A stretch of DNA of 64,000 bases from Pseudidiomarina halophila (GCF_003987215.1 NZ_PIPW01000001.1:1206044-1270043), one strand, 5' to 3'. Positions 12,005-22,401 are shown, counted from the stretch's first letter. Program-made: numbers and translations. The notes: generated by a model not told the origin, from the sequence alone.

Positions 12005-12923
12005 GAAACCGAAGTTCGAAGCAAGGTTTTTACTTCCTAAATATTGGCTGACCTGGTTAGGGGTCAGCCTTCTTTATTTGATATCCTGGCTTCCCTACAA
12101 ATGGCAACTGGCCATGGGGCGAGGTCTGGGTAAACTGTTCTATAGATTCGTTCCTAAACGCGCACAAGTTGCACGTCGTAATCTCGAACTCTGCTTTCCT
12201 GACAAATCGTCCAGCGAAATCGAAGAGCTACTTCGCAAAAATATGCAAAATACAGGCATTGCGTTTTTCGAGACGGGTATGGCGTGGTGGTGGCCGGACT
12301 GGCGGGTTCGCCGTAAACTTCATGTGCATGGCGTTGAACATCTGCAAGCACCGCTGCGTGAAGGCAGAGGCGTATTGCTCTTACTGTTCCACTTTTTGAG
12401 TCTCGAGATGCATGCCCGCTTGCACGGTTTTATTCAGCCTGCAGTTGGCCTTTATCGTCCGCACAATAACGCGTTGATGGAATTTCTGCAGACCCGGGGA
12501 CGGGGCCGCTCCAACAAATACCTGATCCCGCGGACCGATGTCCGCAGTATGATGCAGGCGATTGAGCAAGGTGAAATTGCTGGTTACCTTCCTGATCAGG
12601 ATTATGGTCGGCGACGCACAGTTTTCGCACCGTTTTTCGCCGTTGAGAAGACCAGTACCACCACCGGGACGCTATTATTCGCTGCCAACAAGAAATGCGC
12701 CGTACTTACCGCCACCTGTTTTCGTCGCGCCGATGGCAGTGGTTACGATGTCACTTTTTACCCTGAATTTGGCAACTTTCCGACCGGCGATTCGGTCGCG
12801 GATGTCACCAGGGTGAACAAAATGGTGGAGTATGCGATTATGCAACGCCCCGAGCAGTACATGTGGGTGCACCGCCGCTTCAAAACGCGACCTAACGAAG
12901 ACGATCCCAGTCTGTATAGCTAA
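11991..12923 (+). CDS. lpxL: Lipid A biosynthesis acyltransferase (LpxL/HtrB type)
   Basis: A 310-residue inner-membrane acyltransferase of the LpxL/LpxM family, which adds a secondary acyl chain to Kdo-lipid A. The N-terminal KYWLTWLGVSLLYLISWLPY is the membrane anchor. The catalytic HX4E pair is H134 and E139 in FHFLSLEMHAR. The downstream VGLYRPHNNALMEF and YLPDQDYGRR segments are family hallmarks. Length is close to E. coli LpxL (306). It overlaps tolC by 14 bases and ends with a 4-base tail-to-tail overlap with glnE. LpxL versus LpxM or LpxP cannot be settled from motifs, so the symbol is the best guess. Confidence 0.85.
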   Translation: MKIIEKPKFEARFLLPKYWLTWLGVSLLYLISWLPYKWQLAMGRGLGKLFYRFVPKRAQVARRNLELCFPDKSSSEIEELLRKNMQNTGIAFFETGMAWWWPDWRVRRKLHVHGVEHLQAPLREGRGVLLLLFHFLSLEMHARLHGFIQPAVGLYRPHNNALMEFLQTRGRGRSNKYLIPRTDVRSMMQAIEQGEIAGYLPDQDYGRRRTVFAPFFAVEKTSTTTGTLLFAANKKCAVLTATCFRRADGSGYDVTFYPEFGNFPTGDSVADVTRVNKMVEYAIMQRPEQYMWVHRRFKTRPNEDDPSLYS

Positions 12924-15691
12924 GCAAACCACTGACGCCAGGCTTGCTGGACGATACTACGCTCTTTTTCTACGGGCAGGTGAGTCAGCGAGCCGCGGTC
13001 GTCTAATGCCAGCTGATGTAACCACTCGCGCTCGCGTATGTAGACATCGATCAGGGCCTGGGCTTGCTCAGTACTGATAATACCCAGCTCACCGGCACAC
13101 TCGATAATACGCACGTTATCGGAATAACGCGGCAATTTCGGATAGTCGTGACTAAATCGCAGTACCAGATACTGCACCAGAAATTCGATATCGGTGATGC
13201 CTCCTACCCCTTGCTTTAAATCAAAGCTGGAGCGAGCTTTCGACTCGTTGTCACGCTGCTCGTTGTGCTCGCGCATTTTTTCGCGCATCGAAACGACGCT
13301 TTCGGCCAGCTCCTGTTGGTCACGCTTACGACGCAACTGGGCATCCCGCAGTTGTGCAAAAGCTTCACGCAATTTATCACTACCGAATACCGCTCTTGCC
13401 CGCACTAAAGCTTGTAACTCCCAGGTCCAGGCATCCTCAGCTAAATAGTTGGCATAGGTTTCAATACGGCTGACCAATAAACCGGCTTTGCCCGACGGCC
13501 GTAAGCGCATATCGACATCGTACAACACGCCAATCATGGTCCTGGTGGTAAACAAATGTAAGATACGCTGCGCCAGACGCAGGTAAAACTGCTGCACCTC
13601 GAGCGGTTTGGCACCGTCCGTTTCACCCTGATAATCGCTATCGGTAATAAATACCAAATCAAGATCCGAACTGTAACTCAGTTCCAATCCCCCGAGCTTG
13701 CCATAAGCGATCACCGCCAATCCGGTGTCTTCCATGGAACGTCCCGGCGGACAACCATGGCGTGCGACAAGATGCTGCCAGGCCAGATGCACGACATGCT
13801 CAATAATTGCTTCGGCAAGGTAGCTTAAGTGATCACTTACTTTCATCAGCGGTAATGCGCCGCTGATGTCTGCAGCTGCTATTTTTAATTGACAGGACTG
13901 CCGCGCCTGGCGCAAGGCATTCATTTGTGCTTCCAGGTCATCCTCCTGCTCCGGAATGCGCACCATATAGTCGTTAATAATGGCTGGATAATCGCACAGT
14001 TCAGGAAGTTCGTAGAGGTGCTGGGGATCGATGAGTTCGTCAAGCAAAATAGGGAAATTTGCAAGATGCTGGGTGATCCAGGAACTCGCTCTGCATAGCT
14101 TAATTAACTGCTCTCGAGCGCCAGCATTTTCCACCAATAGCTCAACATAGGCAGTACGGCTCATAATCCGCCGTAACACGGTAAATACCCGCTCCAGCAC
14201 AACTTCTGCGTCGGCCATTTGCAGACTACGCTGTAACAGTAGCGGTACCAGTTTCGCCATCGCTTTACGACCGCGCGGCCCACTCCCACGTTTACGCACT
14301 TCCTGGCGTAAATCACTTACCGAAATCCAGACTCGCTGAGCGCGTTGCTTATTCAGGCCGGCGTCGTGCAATACATCAAGCGCAGTGTCGTCTTCGATCA
14401 TGTCCTGCCACAACAGTTGTAGCGGGCCTGCATCCTCATCGTCACTGTCGTTATCCCCAATGACGCCCTGAAAGTGCCTGTGTACTGTCGCCATGGTGGC
14501 CTGAACTTGCTTGGTCAGCTCTTGCCAGCTAAGTTCAAAAGCTCGGGCTACGCGTGCCTGACGCTCGCTATCACTGGGCAACGTCTGCGTCTGTTCATCG
14601 TTAAGCTGCTGAAGTACATGCTCAACTTTGCGCAGAAACTCATAGCAAGCCATAAGTTCTTTGACGGTGGCTTGCGGTAACAAGCCAAGCTCACCAATCG
14701 CCTGGTAAGCACTATAGATAGAGGCCGTTTGCAGTTGCCTTTGCTGACCACCACGGATCAACTGGAACGTCTGCGCGATAAACTCGACTTCACGAATACC
14801 GCCAGGACCAAGCTTAATATTGTTCTGCACCCCCTGCCGGCGGGTCTCCTGGGTGATCAGGGTTTTCATTTTGCGCAAGGCATCGATCGCCGAGAAATCA
14901 ATATAACGGCGGTAAATGAAAGGTCGTAGCAGTTGCCGCAGTTGCTGCTCGTACGCAGCCGGAGCGCCGATCAAACGCGCCTTAACCATGGCATAACGTT
15001 CCCAGTCCCGACCTTGTTCCTGATAATAGTTTTCCAGCGCTGCCAGACTGGTCACCACTGGCCCGGACTGGCCAAAAGGACGCAGCCGTAAATCCACCCG
15101 GAATACCCGGCCGTCGCCGGTGACGGTATCCAATAAGCCTACTAAGGATTGTGCCAGCTTGGTAAAAAACACATTGGTTTCAATAGGTTTCCGGGGGTGG
15201 TCCGTTTCGCCATGTTCGGGATAACAAAATATAAGATCAATATCTGACGAGAAGTTAAGTTCGCGGCCACCTAGCTTGCCCATGCCAATAATCAACAGTG
15301 GCTGGGCATTACCCTGCTCGTCACGCGGGCTACCATAACGCTCGCTCAGTTGTGGGTACAGCCAGTCACGAGCAGCTATAATAAAGGCGTCAGCGGCAGC
15401 TGAAATATGGGTTAGCATTTCCCGCAACTGCAGCTGCTGCGCCAGATCAGCGGCGGCTAAACTGGCGAACCAACGCTGCCGGAAGTGCCGCAGCACCTGC
15501 TGAGCTTCACTCTCAGTGGTTACTTCCTGCAACGCATCACGTAACAGCGGCAGATAATCGTCAGGTTCGGGTAAGCGAACCTGGCCAGCTTCATCGGTAA
15601 CAATAGCATCAGCGTCATTTTGCCAGACTGTGGCAATGAACTCGCTTACTGAACACCAAAATTCCTGCTGTTGCGAATGCTTTGTCATCAT
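12920..15691 (-). CDS. glnE: Bifunctional glutamine synthetase adenylyltransferase/deadenylase
   Basis: About 923 residues with two nucleotidyltransferase domains. One is marked by GKLGGRELNFSSDIDLIF (deadenylylating half) and the other by GKLGGLELSYSSDLDLVF (adenylylating half), each with the DXD metal-binding pair. The enzyme adds or removes AMP on glutamine synthetase in response to PII and glutamine. The frame opens as far as 15703. The ATG at 15691 shares its A with the upstream TAA (TAATG), indicating translational coupling, so I chose it; an ATG directly follows at 15688. The upstream CYTH-CHAD gene is the ygiF ortholog, matching E. coli ygiF-glnE order. Confidence 0.95.
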   Translation of the reverse strand: MMTKHSQQQEFWCSVSEFIATVWQNDADAIVTDEAGQVRLPEPDDYLPLLRDALQEVTTESEAQQVLRHFRQRWFASLAAADLAQQLQLREMLTHISAAADAFIIAARDWLYPQLSERYGSPRDEQGNAQPLLIIGMGKLGGRELNFSSDIDLIFCYPEHGETDHPRKPIETNVFFTKLAQSLVGLLDTVTGDGRVFRVDLRLRPFGQSGPVVTSLAALENYYQEQGRDWERYAMVKARLIGAPAAYEQQLRQLLRPFIYRRYIDFSAIDALRKMKTLITQETRRQGVQNNIKLGPGGIREVEFIAQTFQLIRGGQQRQLQTASIYSAYQAIGELGLLPQATVKELMACYEFLRKVEHVLQQLNDEQTQTLPSDSERQARVARAFELSWQELTKQVQATMATVHRHFQGVIGDNDSDDEDAGPLQLLWQDMIEDDTALDVLHDAGLNKQRAQRVWISVSDLRQEVRKRGSGPRGRKAMAKLVPLLLQRSLQMADAEVVLERVFTVLRRIMSRTAYVELLVENAGAREQLIKLCRASSWITQHLANFPILLDELIDPQHLYELPELCDYPAIINDYMVRIPEQEDDLEAQMNALRQARQSCQLKIAAADISGALPLMKVSDHLSYLAEAIIEHVVHLAWQHLVARHGCPPGRSMEDTGLAVIAYGKLGGLELSYSSDLDLVFITDSDYQGETDGAKPLEVQQFYLRLAQRILHLFTTRTMIGVLYDVDMRLRPSGKAGLLVSRIETYANYLAEDAWTWELQALVRARAVFGSDKLREAFAQLRDAQLRRKRDQQELAESVVSMREKMREHNEQRDNESKARSSFDLKQGVGGITDIEFLVQYLVLRFSHDYPKLPRYSDNVRIIECAGELGIISTEQAQALIDVYIREREWLHQLALDDRGSLTHLPVEKERSIVQQAWRQWFA

Positions 15692-17181
15692 TAACCTAAC
15701 CAATAAGGCTCTTGTTTTAAAGCCGCTTTGCGTGAGTGCTCTAAGGCATAAAGTAAGGATTCCAACTGCACAGTTTGCCAGTTCAATAACCGCTCAGGCT
15801 GATGGTCATCGTTATCCTTGATTGCATCACGAAGTAATTTCAACGCCATGATTTCCCGGATCCCGCGAACCATATCTTGCCAGGGCGCACGAAACTGCTC
15901 TCTGTCTTCTTCATCGAACAGGTAGCCGACACAATAGCCGAGTTGCAGTGAGCCTTGCAGCAGGGGTAATTGTTTAAGGTAGTATTCGGGTTTCAAATCG
16001 CCTTCTCTGGCAAAGGCATCGATCACATTTTGCCAATCTTCCCGCAGCCGTTGACTTGCCCACTGCCGTAACGGCAGTTGTGCGACCTGTTCGTGGCGCG
16101 GCTGTTCATGACAGAGCGCGCCCAGTTCCAATAAGGTCAGTTGATAATCATCACGAATACTTAAACTCTGGACCAGTTCTAACTGAACTGCATGCTGTTG
16201 TTGTTCCTTAATAGCTTCGTACAGCTTCGGGTACTGTTCCAGTGCCCGGTGATATGCGCCATCTTCGGCGGTGAGCTCTGTCAAACCGTCGTAACGGCTA
16301 AGCCAACCCAGATGGCCCAGCATTTGCTCCAGCCGTAAAATGTGATCGCCGACATCAATTTCCAACGTGGCAAGCTGCTGCAGTACAACTTTACTCAATC
16401 GGATACCATCGGTAATACCCGCCACCGCACGCACACTTGGGACTTCGGTTAAACAGGCGTCATTGTGCTGCCAGTACTGCAAAGCGTAGGTCAGCGCCCG
16501 GTACAGTCCGGTCCCCACGTCGTCGTTAGCCTGTTGCGGCACAAAATGCGCATGCGTGAACGGCTCTAACACCGTTTTACCGGCCAACATGTAACCGCGC
16601 GCCGCTTTACTAAGACTGCCCAAACGCGCGTTTAAACGGGTAATAAAGCGCCGCGCCAAACGATAGGCATCTGCGATCTCGCCCTGCTGCACCTCAAGCT
16701 CAATTTCGGCCAGTGGTCGCTGTTGCTCGCCTACGATGATTGAACCTTCATCGTAAACCAATTCGATCTGTCCTTCGCCACTGGGCAGGTACCAGCGATA
16801 GCGGGTGAAATCCGTCCGAAAAATTTCCTGCAGTTCGCGATTAATATCGAATAAAGCAAAATCATCAGGCCAGATATCTTCTTCAAATAAGGTCAGATCC
16901 GGTTGTTCTGAGGTGATCACCGTGTTGTATTCTGGCCGGCTATGCACCCCACCTAAGACTTCTCCGGCAAGCTTAATGGTTTGTTCACGGTCGTCACCGC
17001 GTTGGCGGATCCGTAAGCCCATGTCATGCTGGCGTAAGCGCAAGTCCTCGGTATCGAAATAACGGTTACTAAGCTGTAACTCAGTCATCTTCGCTTCTTT
17101 CGCAAGGCTTTGGCACAATGCCAGCACTTGTTCGCGACTTGCACCTTCCACTAACAGTTTGATTTCAATTTCCTGGCTCAC
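15691..17181 (-). CDS. ygiF: CYTH and CHAD domain inorganic triphosphatase (YgiF-like)
   Basis: About 496 residues. The CYTH triphosphate-tunnel domain starts at once with the metal-binding EIEIK motif, followed by LRLRQHDMGLRIRQRG and TIKLAGEVLGGVHSRPEY. A C-terminal CHAD domain rich in helices with conserved His and Arg (about residues 200-496) follows. E. coli YgiF hydrolyses inorganic triphosphate. The start is set at GTG 17181 with a GAGAG site upstream, because family members begin at the equivalent of MAQEIELK. The frame stays open to ATG 17238 and TTG 17247, which would add 19 to 22 unrelated residues. It is coupled to glnE. Confidence 0.88.
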   Translation of the reverse strand: MSQEIEIKLLVEGASREQVLALCQSLAKEAKMTELQLSNRYFDTEDLRLRQHDMGLRIRQRGDDREQTIKLAGEVLGGVHSRPEYNTVITSEQPDLTLFEEDIWPDDFALFDINRELQEIFRTDFTRYRWYLPSGEGQIELVYDEGSIIVGEQQRPLAEIELEVQQGEIADAYRLARRFITRLNARLGSLSKAARGYMLAGKTVLEPFTHAHFVPQQANDDVGTGLYRALTYALQYWQHNDACLTEVPSVRAVAGITDGIRLSKVVLQQLATLEIDVGDHILRLEQMLGHLGWLSRYDGLTELTAEDGAYHRALEQYPKLYEAIKEQQQHAVQLELVQSLSIRDDYQLTLLELGALCHEQPRHEQVAQLPLRQWASQRLREDWQNVIDAFAREGDLKPEYYLKQLPLLQGSLQLGYCVGYLFDEEDREQFRAPWQDMVRGIREIMALKLLRDAIKDNDDHQPERLLNWQTVQLESLLYALEHSRKAALKQEPYWLG

Positions 17182-17326
17182 AAAAACTCTCACGTGCTTG
17201 GTCTGGATCAGGTTATCTACGGTACTCGCAGCCTGCATGCTGGTCAACTGAAATGGTCTTGACAGAGAGGCACAAAAATTGCACCGTGGGCGGCGAGAAA
17301 AGATTTAGAAATCTGATTGTATGGGC

Positions 17327-17354
17327 TTTACGTGCGCAAAAAAAGACATATACT
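17327..17354 (+). promoter_or_regulatory. Candidate sigma-70 promoter for putA
   Basis: TTTACG at 17327-17332 and TATACT at 17349-17354 are separated by 16 bases, giving 4 of 6 and 5 of 6 matches to the sigma-70 hexamers. A transcript would start near 17361, about 47 bases before the putA ATG. This placement also argues against the upstream in-frame ATG at 17321. Prediction by eye only. Confidence 0.4.
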
Positions 17355-17407
17355 TGCGCGCAAATTATGCCCTCTCCAGCCCTAGGCTGAGTCTTACAGG
17401 AGATGCT

Positions 17408-20400
17408 ATGTTCAAAGCCAGTGATGTACTTCAGGCTCAGTATACCGGTGCCGACCTCGGCACCTTGCAGCGCGCGATCACAGAGAACTATTTAGTTGAT
17501 GAAGACGCGTACCTGCAAGAATTGATGCAACTAGTACCTAGTGATGATGAGACCCTTGACGCGGTAACTGAAAACTCCGCCAAGTTGGTTCATACCGTGC
17601 GCGACCGTGCAGATGGTGGCGGCGTCGACGCTTTTTTACAGGAATACAGCCTCGATACCAAAGAAGGTATCATCCTGATGTGTCTGGCCGAAGCGTTACT
17701 ACGGGTACCTGACGCGCGGACTGCCGATGCGCTGATTCAGGATCGCCTCTCAGGCGGAGCCTGGCAGAAGCACATGGGGCAAAGTGCCTCCTGGCTCGTC
17801 AACTCCGGCACCTGGAGTCTGGCGTTAACCAATGCAGTGATCAATCCTACCGGTCAGCCCATGGAAACCCCAAGAGGGGTGTTCCGGCGTTTAACCCGAC
17901 GCCTGGGCATGCCAATAGTACGCAAGGCTACATATGCCGCGATGCGCATCATGGGCAAACAGTTTGTGCTTGGCCGAAGCATCGAAGAAGCCCTGAAGAA
18001 TAGCCGCGCAAATCGTGACAAAGGTTATACCCACGCCTATGACATGTTAGGTGAAGCAGCATTAACTATGGCGGATGCGCGCCGCTACCATGAAGAGTAT
18101 GTGAATTCTATTAAGGTGGTGGCTAAAGAGGATTTTAACAATCCGAACGCACCGCGACCGACGATTTCAATTAAACTATCAGCATTACACCCGCGCTACG
18201 AAGCTGCCAACCAGAATCGGGTACTGACCGAGCTGGCGCAGAGTCTCACCGACCTGGTGAAGCTGGCAAAAGAAGCTGATGTCGGGGTCAGTATTGACGC
18301 CGAAGAAGCCGATCGTCATGAATTATCGCTGGAATTATTTGAGAAAGTATATCGCAGCGGTGTCTGTAAAGGCTGGCCACGCTTTGGCATGGTGGTTCAG
18401 GCCTACTCCAAGCGGGCCCTGCCAACATTATGCTGGCTGACCGCGTTGGCCCGTGAGTGCGGTGATGAAATTCCGGTGCGGCTCGTCAAAGGCGCATACT
18501 GGGACACCGAAATCAAACTTTGCCAGATGAATGGCTTGACCGGTTACCCCGTGTTTACCCGCAAGGCGAACACTGATGTCAGCTACCTCGCCTGCTCTCG
18601 CTACTTGATGAGCGAGTCCACCGACGGTGCGTTGTACCCGCAATTCGCGACCCACAATGCACAAACGGTAGTTGCTATTCAGCAGATGAACCAAAGTGCA
18701 AAGCGCCGCATTGAGTTTCAGCGTTTACATGGCATGGGCGATGAACTCTACGATACATTACTGCAGGAAGCCCCAGACACCACGGTGCGGATTTATGCTC
18801 CGGTAGGTGCCCATAAAGACCTATTGCCATATCTGGTCCGCCGCCTGCTGGAAAACGGCGCGAACACCTCGTTTGTGCATAAGTTAGTCGACCCGGAAAC
18901 ACCGGTTGACGAGCTGATCAAGCACCCGATGCGCACCGTCGCCAAATATGAAACTTTGGCTAACACTAAAATTCCATTGCCGACGCAGATTTTCAGCGAT
19001 CGCAAAAACTCGTTAGGATTGAACATGAATATTCATTCGCAAGCAGATGACTTTATTGCTGCGGTGCAGCAATACCGTGATAAACAGTGGCAAGGTGGTC
19101 CAATCGTCAATGGTGAACTGGCCGACGCTCATCACCGGGTAAGCATTACCAGCCCGCAGGAAACACAACGACAAATCGGCAGTATCAGCTGGGGCGATAA
19201 AGCACTTGCTGAGCGGGCTTTAAACAGCGCCAATGCTGCGTATCGCCGCTGGCGCGATACCGATGTCGAAGTGCGGGCAAAAGCACTGGAAAAATTCGCC
19301 GATTTGATGGAAGCGAACCGTGACGAGATGATCGCTCTGTGTTCCCTTGAAGGCGGTAAAAGCCTGCAGGATGGTATCGATGAAGTTCGTGAAGCGGTCG
19401 ATTTCTGTCGTTACTACGCAGTTGAAGGCCGCAAGTTAATGGCCGACAGCACAACCTTGCCAGGCCCGACGGGCGAAACCAATGAACTGCTGGTGCAAGG
19501 TCGCGGTACCTTCATATGCATCAGCCCATGGAACTTCCCATTGGCCATTTTCACCGGTCAGGTGGTTGCGGCATTGGTTACCGGTAACTGCGTCATCGCC
19601 AAACCGGCAGAGCAAACCGGTCTTATCGCCTTCCGCGCAGTCCAGTTGCTGCTCGAAGCAGGTATACCAGGGGACGTGCTGCACTTTATGCCAGGTAGTG
19701 GCGCGGAAGTAGGCTCTTTCCTGGTTAGCCAGGAAGATATCGGTGGCGTTTGCTTTACCGGTTCAACCTACACTGCGCAATCTATTAACCGCGCGCTTGC
19801 CGCACGTACCGGTGCAATTGTGCCGCTGATCGCTGAAACCGGTGGACAGAATGCCATGTTGATCGATTCAACAGCACTTCCTGAACAAGCCGTCACTGAT
19901 ATTGTTGATAGTGCGTTCAAAAGCGCCGGTCAACGCTGTTCAGCGTTGCGGGTCTTGTTCGTCCAGGATGATATTGCCGACCGCGTTATAGAGCTGCTGA
20001 AAGGCGCTATGGCGGAGCTGGAAGTAGGCGATCCGATGCTGCATGAAACCGATGTTGGTCCGGTAATTGATGGAGTCGCAAAGAGCAACCTTGAACAGCA
20101 TATCAGCGACATTTCGCAAGCGGGCCGCTTAATTGGACGGGCGCCAATGCCCGACTACACCAATGGCGGAACTTTCGTTGCACCAACAGCGATCGAAATC
20201 GATAGTATCAACCAGCTGGTAAAAGAAAACTTCGGTCCAATTTTACACGTGATCCGTTATTCAACGGACAATCTTGACGACGTCATCAACAGCATCAATG
20301 CCACCGGCTTTGGTTTGACCTTTGGTATTCATAGCCGCAATGAAACATTTGCTGCCGATGTTGCACGCCGGATTGACGTAGGTAACGTTTACATTAACCG

Positions 20401-20575
20401 TAACCAAATCGGTGCCGTGGTTGGTGTCCAGCCGTTCGGTGGCCGTGGCATGTCGGGTACCGGTCCAAAAGCAGGTGGGCCACATTACCTCACCCGCTTT
20501 ATCACTGAGAAGACCCGCACCAACAACATCACTGCTGTTGGTGGTAACGCAACCTTGCTCTCGCTGGGCGATTAA
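17408..20575 (+). CDS. putA: Bifunctional proline dehydrogenase / L-glutamate-gamma-semialdehyde dehydrogenase
   Basis: About 1055 residues. The N-terminal half is a FAD-dependent proline dehydrogenase barrel (TISIKLSALHPRYE, VSIDAEEADRHELSLELFEK, RLVKGAYWDTEIK). The C-terminal half is an NAD-dependent aldehyde dehydrogenase with ISPWNFPLAIFTGQ, GGQNAML and the catalytic cysteine in SAGQRCSALR. Together they oxidise proline to glutamate with channelling of the intermediate. The start is the ATG at 17408 after a CAGGAG site. The frame is open further upstream, but those residues are not family-like. No ribbon-helix-helix domain precedes the barrel, so it should not repress its own gene as E. 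coli PutA does. Confidence 0.96.
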   Translation: MFKASDVLQAQYTGADLGTLQRAITENYLVDEDAYLQELMQLVPSDDETLDAVTENSAKLVHTVRDRADGGGVDAFLQEYSLDTKEGIILMCLAEALLRVPDARTADALIQDRLSGGAWQKHMGQSASWLVNSGTWSLALTNAVINPTGQPMETPRGVFRRLTRRLGMPIVRKATYAAMRIMGKQFVLGRSIEEALKNSRANRDKGYTHAYDMLGEAALTMADARRYHEEYVNSIKVVAKEDFNNPNAPRPTISIKLSALHPRYEAANQNRVLTELAQSLTDLVKLAKEADVGVSIDAEEADRHELSLELFEKVYRSGVCKGWPRFGMVVQAYSKRALPTLCWLTALARECGDEIPVRLVKGAYWDTEIKLCQMNGLTGYPVFTRKANTDVSYLACSRYLMSESTDGALYPQFATHNAQTVVAIQQMNQSAKRRIEFQRLHGMGDELYDTLLQEAPDTTVRIYAPVGAHKDLLPYLVRRLLENGANTSFVHKLVDPETPVDELIKHPMRTVAKYETLANTKIPLPTQIFSDRKNSLGLNMNIHSQADDFIAAVQQYRDKQWQGGPIVNGELADAHHRVSITSPQETQRQIGSISWGDKALAERALNSANAAYRRWRDTDVEVRAKALEKFADLMEANRDEMIALCSLEGGKSLQDGIDEVREAVDFCRYYAVEGRKLMADSTTLPGPTGETNELLVQGRGTFICISPWNFPLAIFTGQVVAALVTGNCVIAKPAEQTGLIAFRAVQLLLEAGIPGDVLHFMPGSGAEVGSFLVSQEDIGGVCFTGSTYTAQSINRALAARTGAIVPLIAETGGQNAMLIDSTALPEQAVTDIVDSAFKSAGQRCSALRVLFVQDDIADRVIELLKGAMAELEVGDPMLHETDVGPVIDGVAKSNLEQHISDISQAGRLIGRAPMPDYTNGGTFVAPTAIEIDSINQLVKENFGPILHVIRYSTDNLDDVINSINATGFGLTFGIHSRNETFAADVARRIDVGNVYINRNQIGAVVGVQPFGGRGMSGTGPKAGGPHYLTRFITEKTRTNNITAVGGNATLLSLGD

Positions 20576-22347
20576 AACTCACTCAGCTCATGCAAGTACA
20601 GTGACTGGCTGCCGTCTTCGACGGCGGCGGCCAGACTTTCTATCCGGGGCAATAACCGCGCCATAAAGAACTTGGCGGTCTTCACTTTACTCGACAAGTG
20701 TGGGCGCTCAGCGGTCAAAGGTAGCGCAGCTTTTGCCATGCGTAACCAGAGATAGCCGTAGATCACGTATCCCAGCAAGTGCAGATATTCCATCGCCACA
20801 CTATTGATCACATTTTCGTCACGACCCACCTGTGATAACACCTTTTCAGTGACAGCCGATACACGTTTTACAGCTTCAGCAAGTTGCTGGTATTCAGCCT
20901 CAAGCTCAGCTACCGGCTCGTCTAACACCGCCTGAATATCTTCTAATAACGGCTTAAGGAGTTCACCGCGTGAGCCGGCAACTTTGCGGCCCAGAAGATC
21001 CAGTGCCTGAATGCCGTTGGTTCCCTCATAGATTTGCGCAATGCGACAATCGCGCACCAGCTGCTCTTGGCCCCACTCGCGGACATAGCCGTGGCCACCC
21101 AAAATCTGTTGGCCAATGACAGTAGTCTCAAAGCCAGTGTCGGTGATAAATGCCTTTGCAATTGGGGTGAGCAGCGCCACCAGAGCTTCGGACCGGACTT
21201 TCTCTGAAGCATCGTCACTGTATTTCGCGGTATCCAATTGTTGCCCGACGTAAGTCGAGAATGCCCGGCCGCCTTCAACAAAGGCTTTCATGGTAAGCAG
21301 CATACGCCGCACGTCGCCATGTACAATAAGCGGATCCGCTTCTTTATCGAAGTTCCGTGAAACCTGCGCGCCGCGCCCCTGAATGCGCTCCTGCGCATAC
21401 TCCAGCGCCGTTTGATAAGAGCGTGCAGCTGCACCTAAACCCTGGATGCCTACGCCTAAACGTTCGTAGTTCATCATCGTAAACATCGCCGGCAAACCCT
21501 GGTGGGGCGCACCCACCAACCAGCCCTTGGCAGCATCAAAATTCATCACGCAGGTTGCTGATGCATGAATTCCCATCTTGTGTTCGATGGAGCCGCACTG
21601 AACCCCGTTACGCTCACCCACGTTGCCATCGGCATCAGGTAAAAACTTAGGCACGATAAACAGACTGATGCCCTTGCTTCCGGGTGGTGCGTCAGGAAGC
21701 TTTGCCAGCACCAGGTGAACGATATTTTCCGTAAGGTCGTGTTCACCTCCGGTAATAAAGATTTTGGTACCGGTCACCGCGTAGCTGCCATCGGCTTGCG
21801 GCTCCGCTTTAGTTCTTATGATGCCAAGGTCGGTGCCAGCATGAGGTTCAGTCAGACACATGGTGCCGGTCCATTCGCCTGCAGTCATGCGTGGTAGATA
21901 GAGGTTTTTTAGCTCGTCACTTGCGTAGGCATCAATGGTAATGATGGCACCGGCGGTGAGGCCCGGGTACAGTGAAAACGAAATATCCGCAGCGCAAAGC
22001 ATTTCTTCGTACTGGGCAGAAACAACTTTTGGTAAGCCCATGCCGCCAAACTCGGGGTTGGCGGTGACGCCGACCCAACCACCGGCAGCAAGTTGCTGGA
22101 AGTTCTCTTTATAGTTCGCAGGTGTGGTGACCACACCATTATCGAATGTGACGCCTTCTTCATCGGCAGCCCGGGCGTGCGGCGCGATCATTGATTCCGC
22201 TAATTTAGCAGCCTCATCAATAATCGCCGTCGCCATATCCATATCAACTTCGGCAAGTGCGGAAAAGCGCACCCAGTCCTGATCTGCATGGAACACGTCT
22301 TGCAGCAAAAACTGCATGTCATCCCGAGGAACCCGATAATCAGCCAT
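20572..22347 (-). CDS. Acyl-CoA dehydrogenase with C-terminal ACAD extension (DmdC-like)
   Basis: About 591 residues, longer than the usual 380-residue acyl-CoA dehydrogenase because of a C-terminal helical extension. FAD and substrate motifs are CLTEPHAGTDLGIIR, GGHGYVREWGQEQLVRD and IYEGTNGIQALDLLGRK; the Glu of IYEGTNG is the expected catalytic base. The N-terminus MADYRVPRDDMQFLLQDVF is typical of the subfamily often labelled 3-methylmercaptopropionyl-CoA dehydrogenase, but substrate choice cannot be read from sequence, and beta-oxidation of ordinary acyl-CoAs is equally possible. The start at 22347 has a GAGGTGG site; the frame extends seven codons further. It meets putA tail to tail with a 4-base overlap. 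Confidence 0.9.
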   Translation of the reverse strand: MADYRVPRDDMQFLLQDVFHADQDWVRFSALAEVDMDMATAIIDEAAKLAESMIAPHARAADEEGVTFDNGVVTTPANYKENFQQLAAGGWVGVTANPEFGGMGLPKVVSAQYEEMLCAADISFSLYPGLTAGAIITIDAYASDELKNLYLPRMTAGEWTGTMCLTEPHAGTDLGIIRTKAEPQADGSYAVTGTKIFITGGEHDLTENIVHLVLAKLPDAPPGSKGISLFIVPKFLPDADGNVGERNGVQCGSIEHKMGIHASATCVMNFDAAKGWLVGAPHQGLPAMFTMMNYERLGVGIQGLGAAARSYQTALEYAQERIQGRGAQVSRNFDKEADPLIVHGDVRRMLLTMKAFVEGGRAFSTYVGQQLDTAKYSDDASEKVRSEALVALLTPIAKAFITDTGFETTVIGQQILGGHGYVREWGQEQLVRDCRIAQIYEGTNGIQALDLLGRKVAGSRGELLKPLLEDIQAVLDEPVAELEAEYQQLAEAVKRVSAVTEKVLSQVGRDENVINSVAMEYLHLLGYVIYGYLWLRMAKAALPLTAERPHLSSKVKTAKFFMARLLPRIESLAAAVEDGSQSLYLHELSEF

Positions 22348-22401
22348 ACACCACCTCAATAAAATCAAACAATGAATTTAAACAGGTGTTTTAATATCAA
22401 C

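Noticed and set aside
17321..17407. Earlier start for putA at ATG 17321
   Set aside because: The extra 29 residues do not match PutA proteins, the CAGGAG site fits ATG 17408, and a promoter candidate lies within this stretch.
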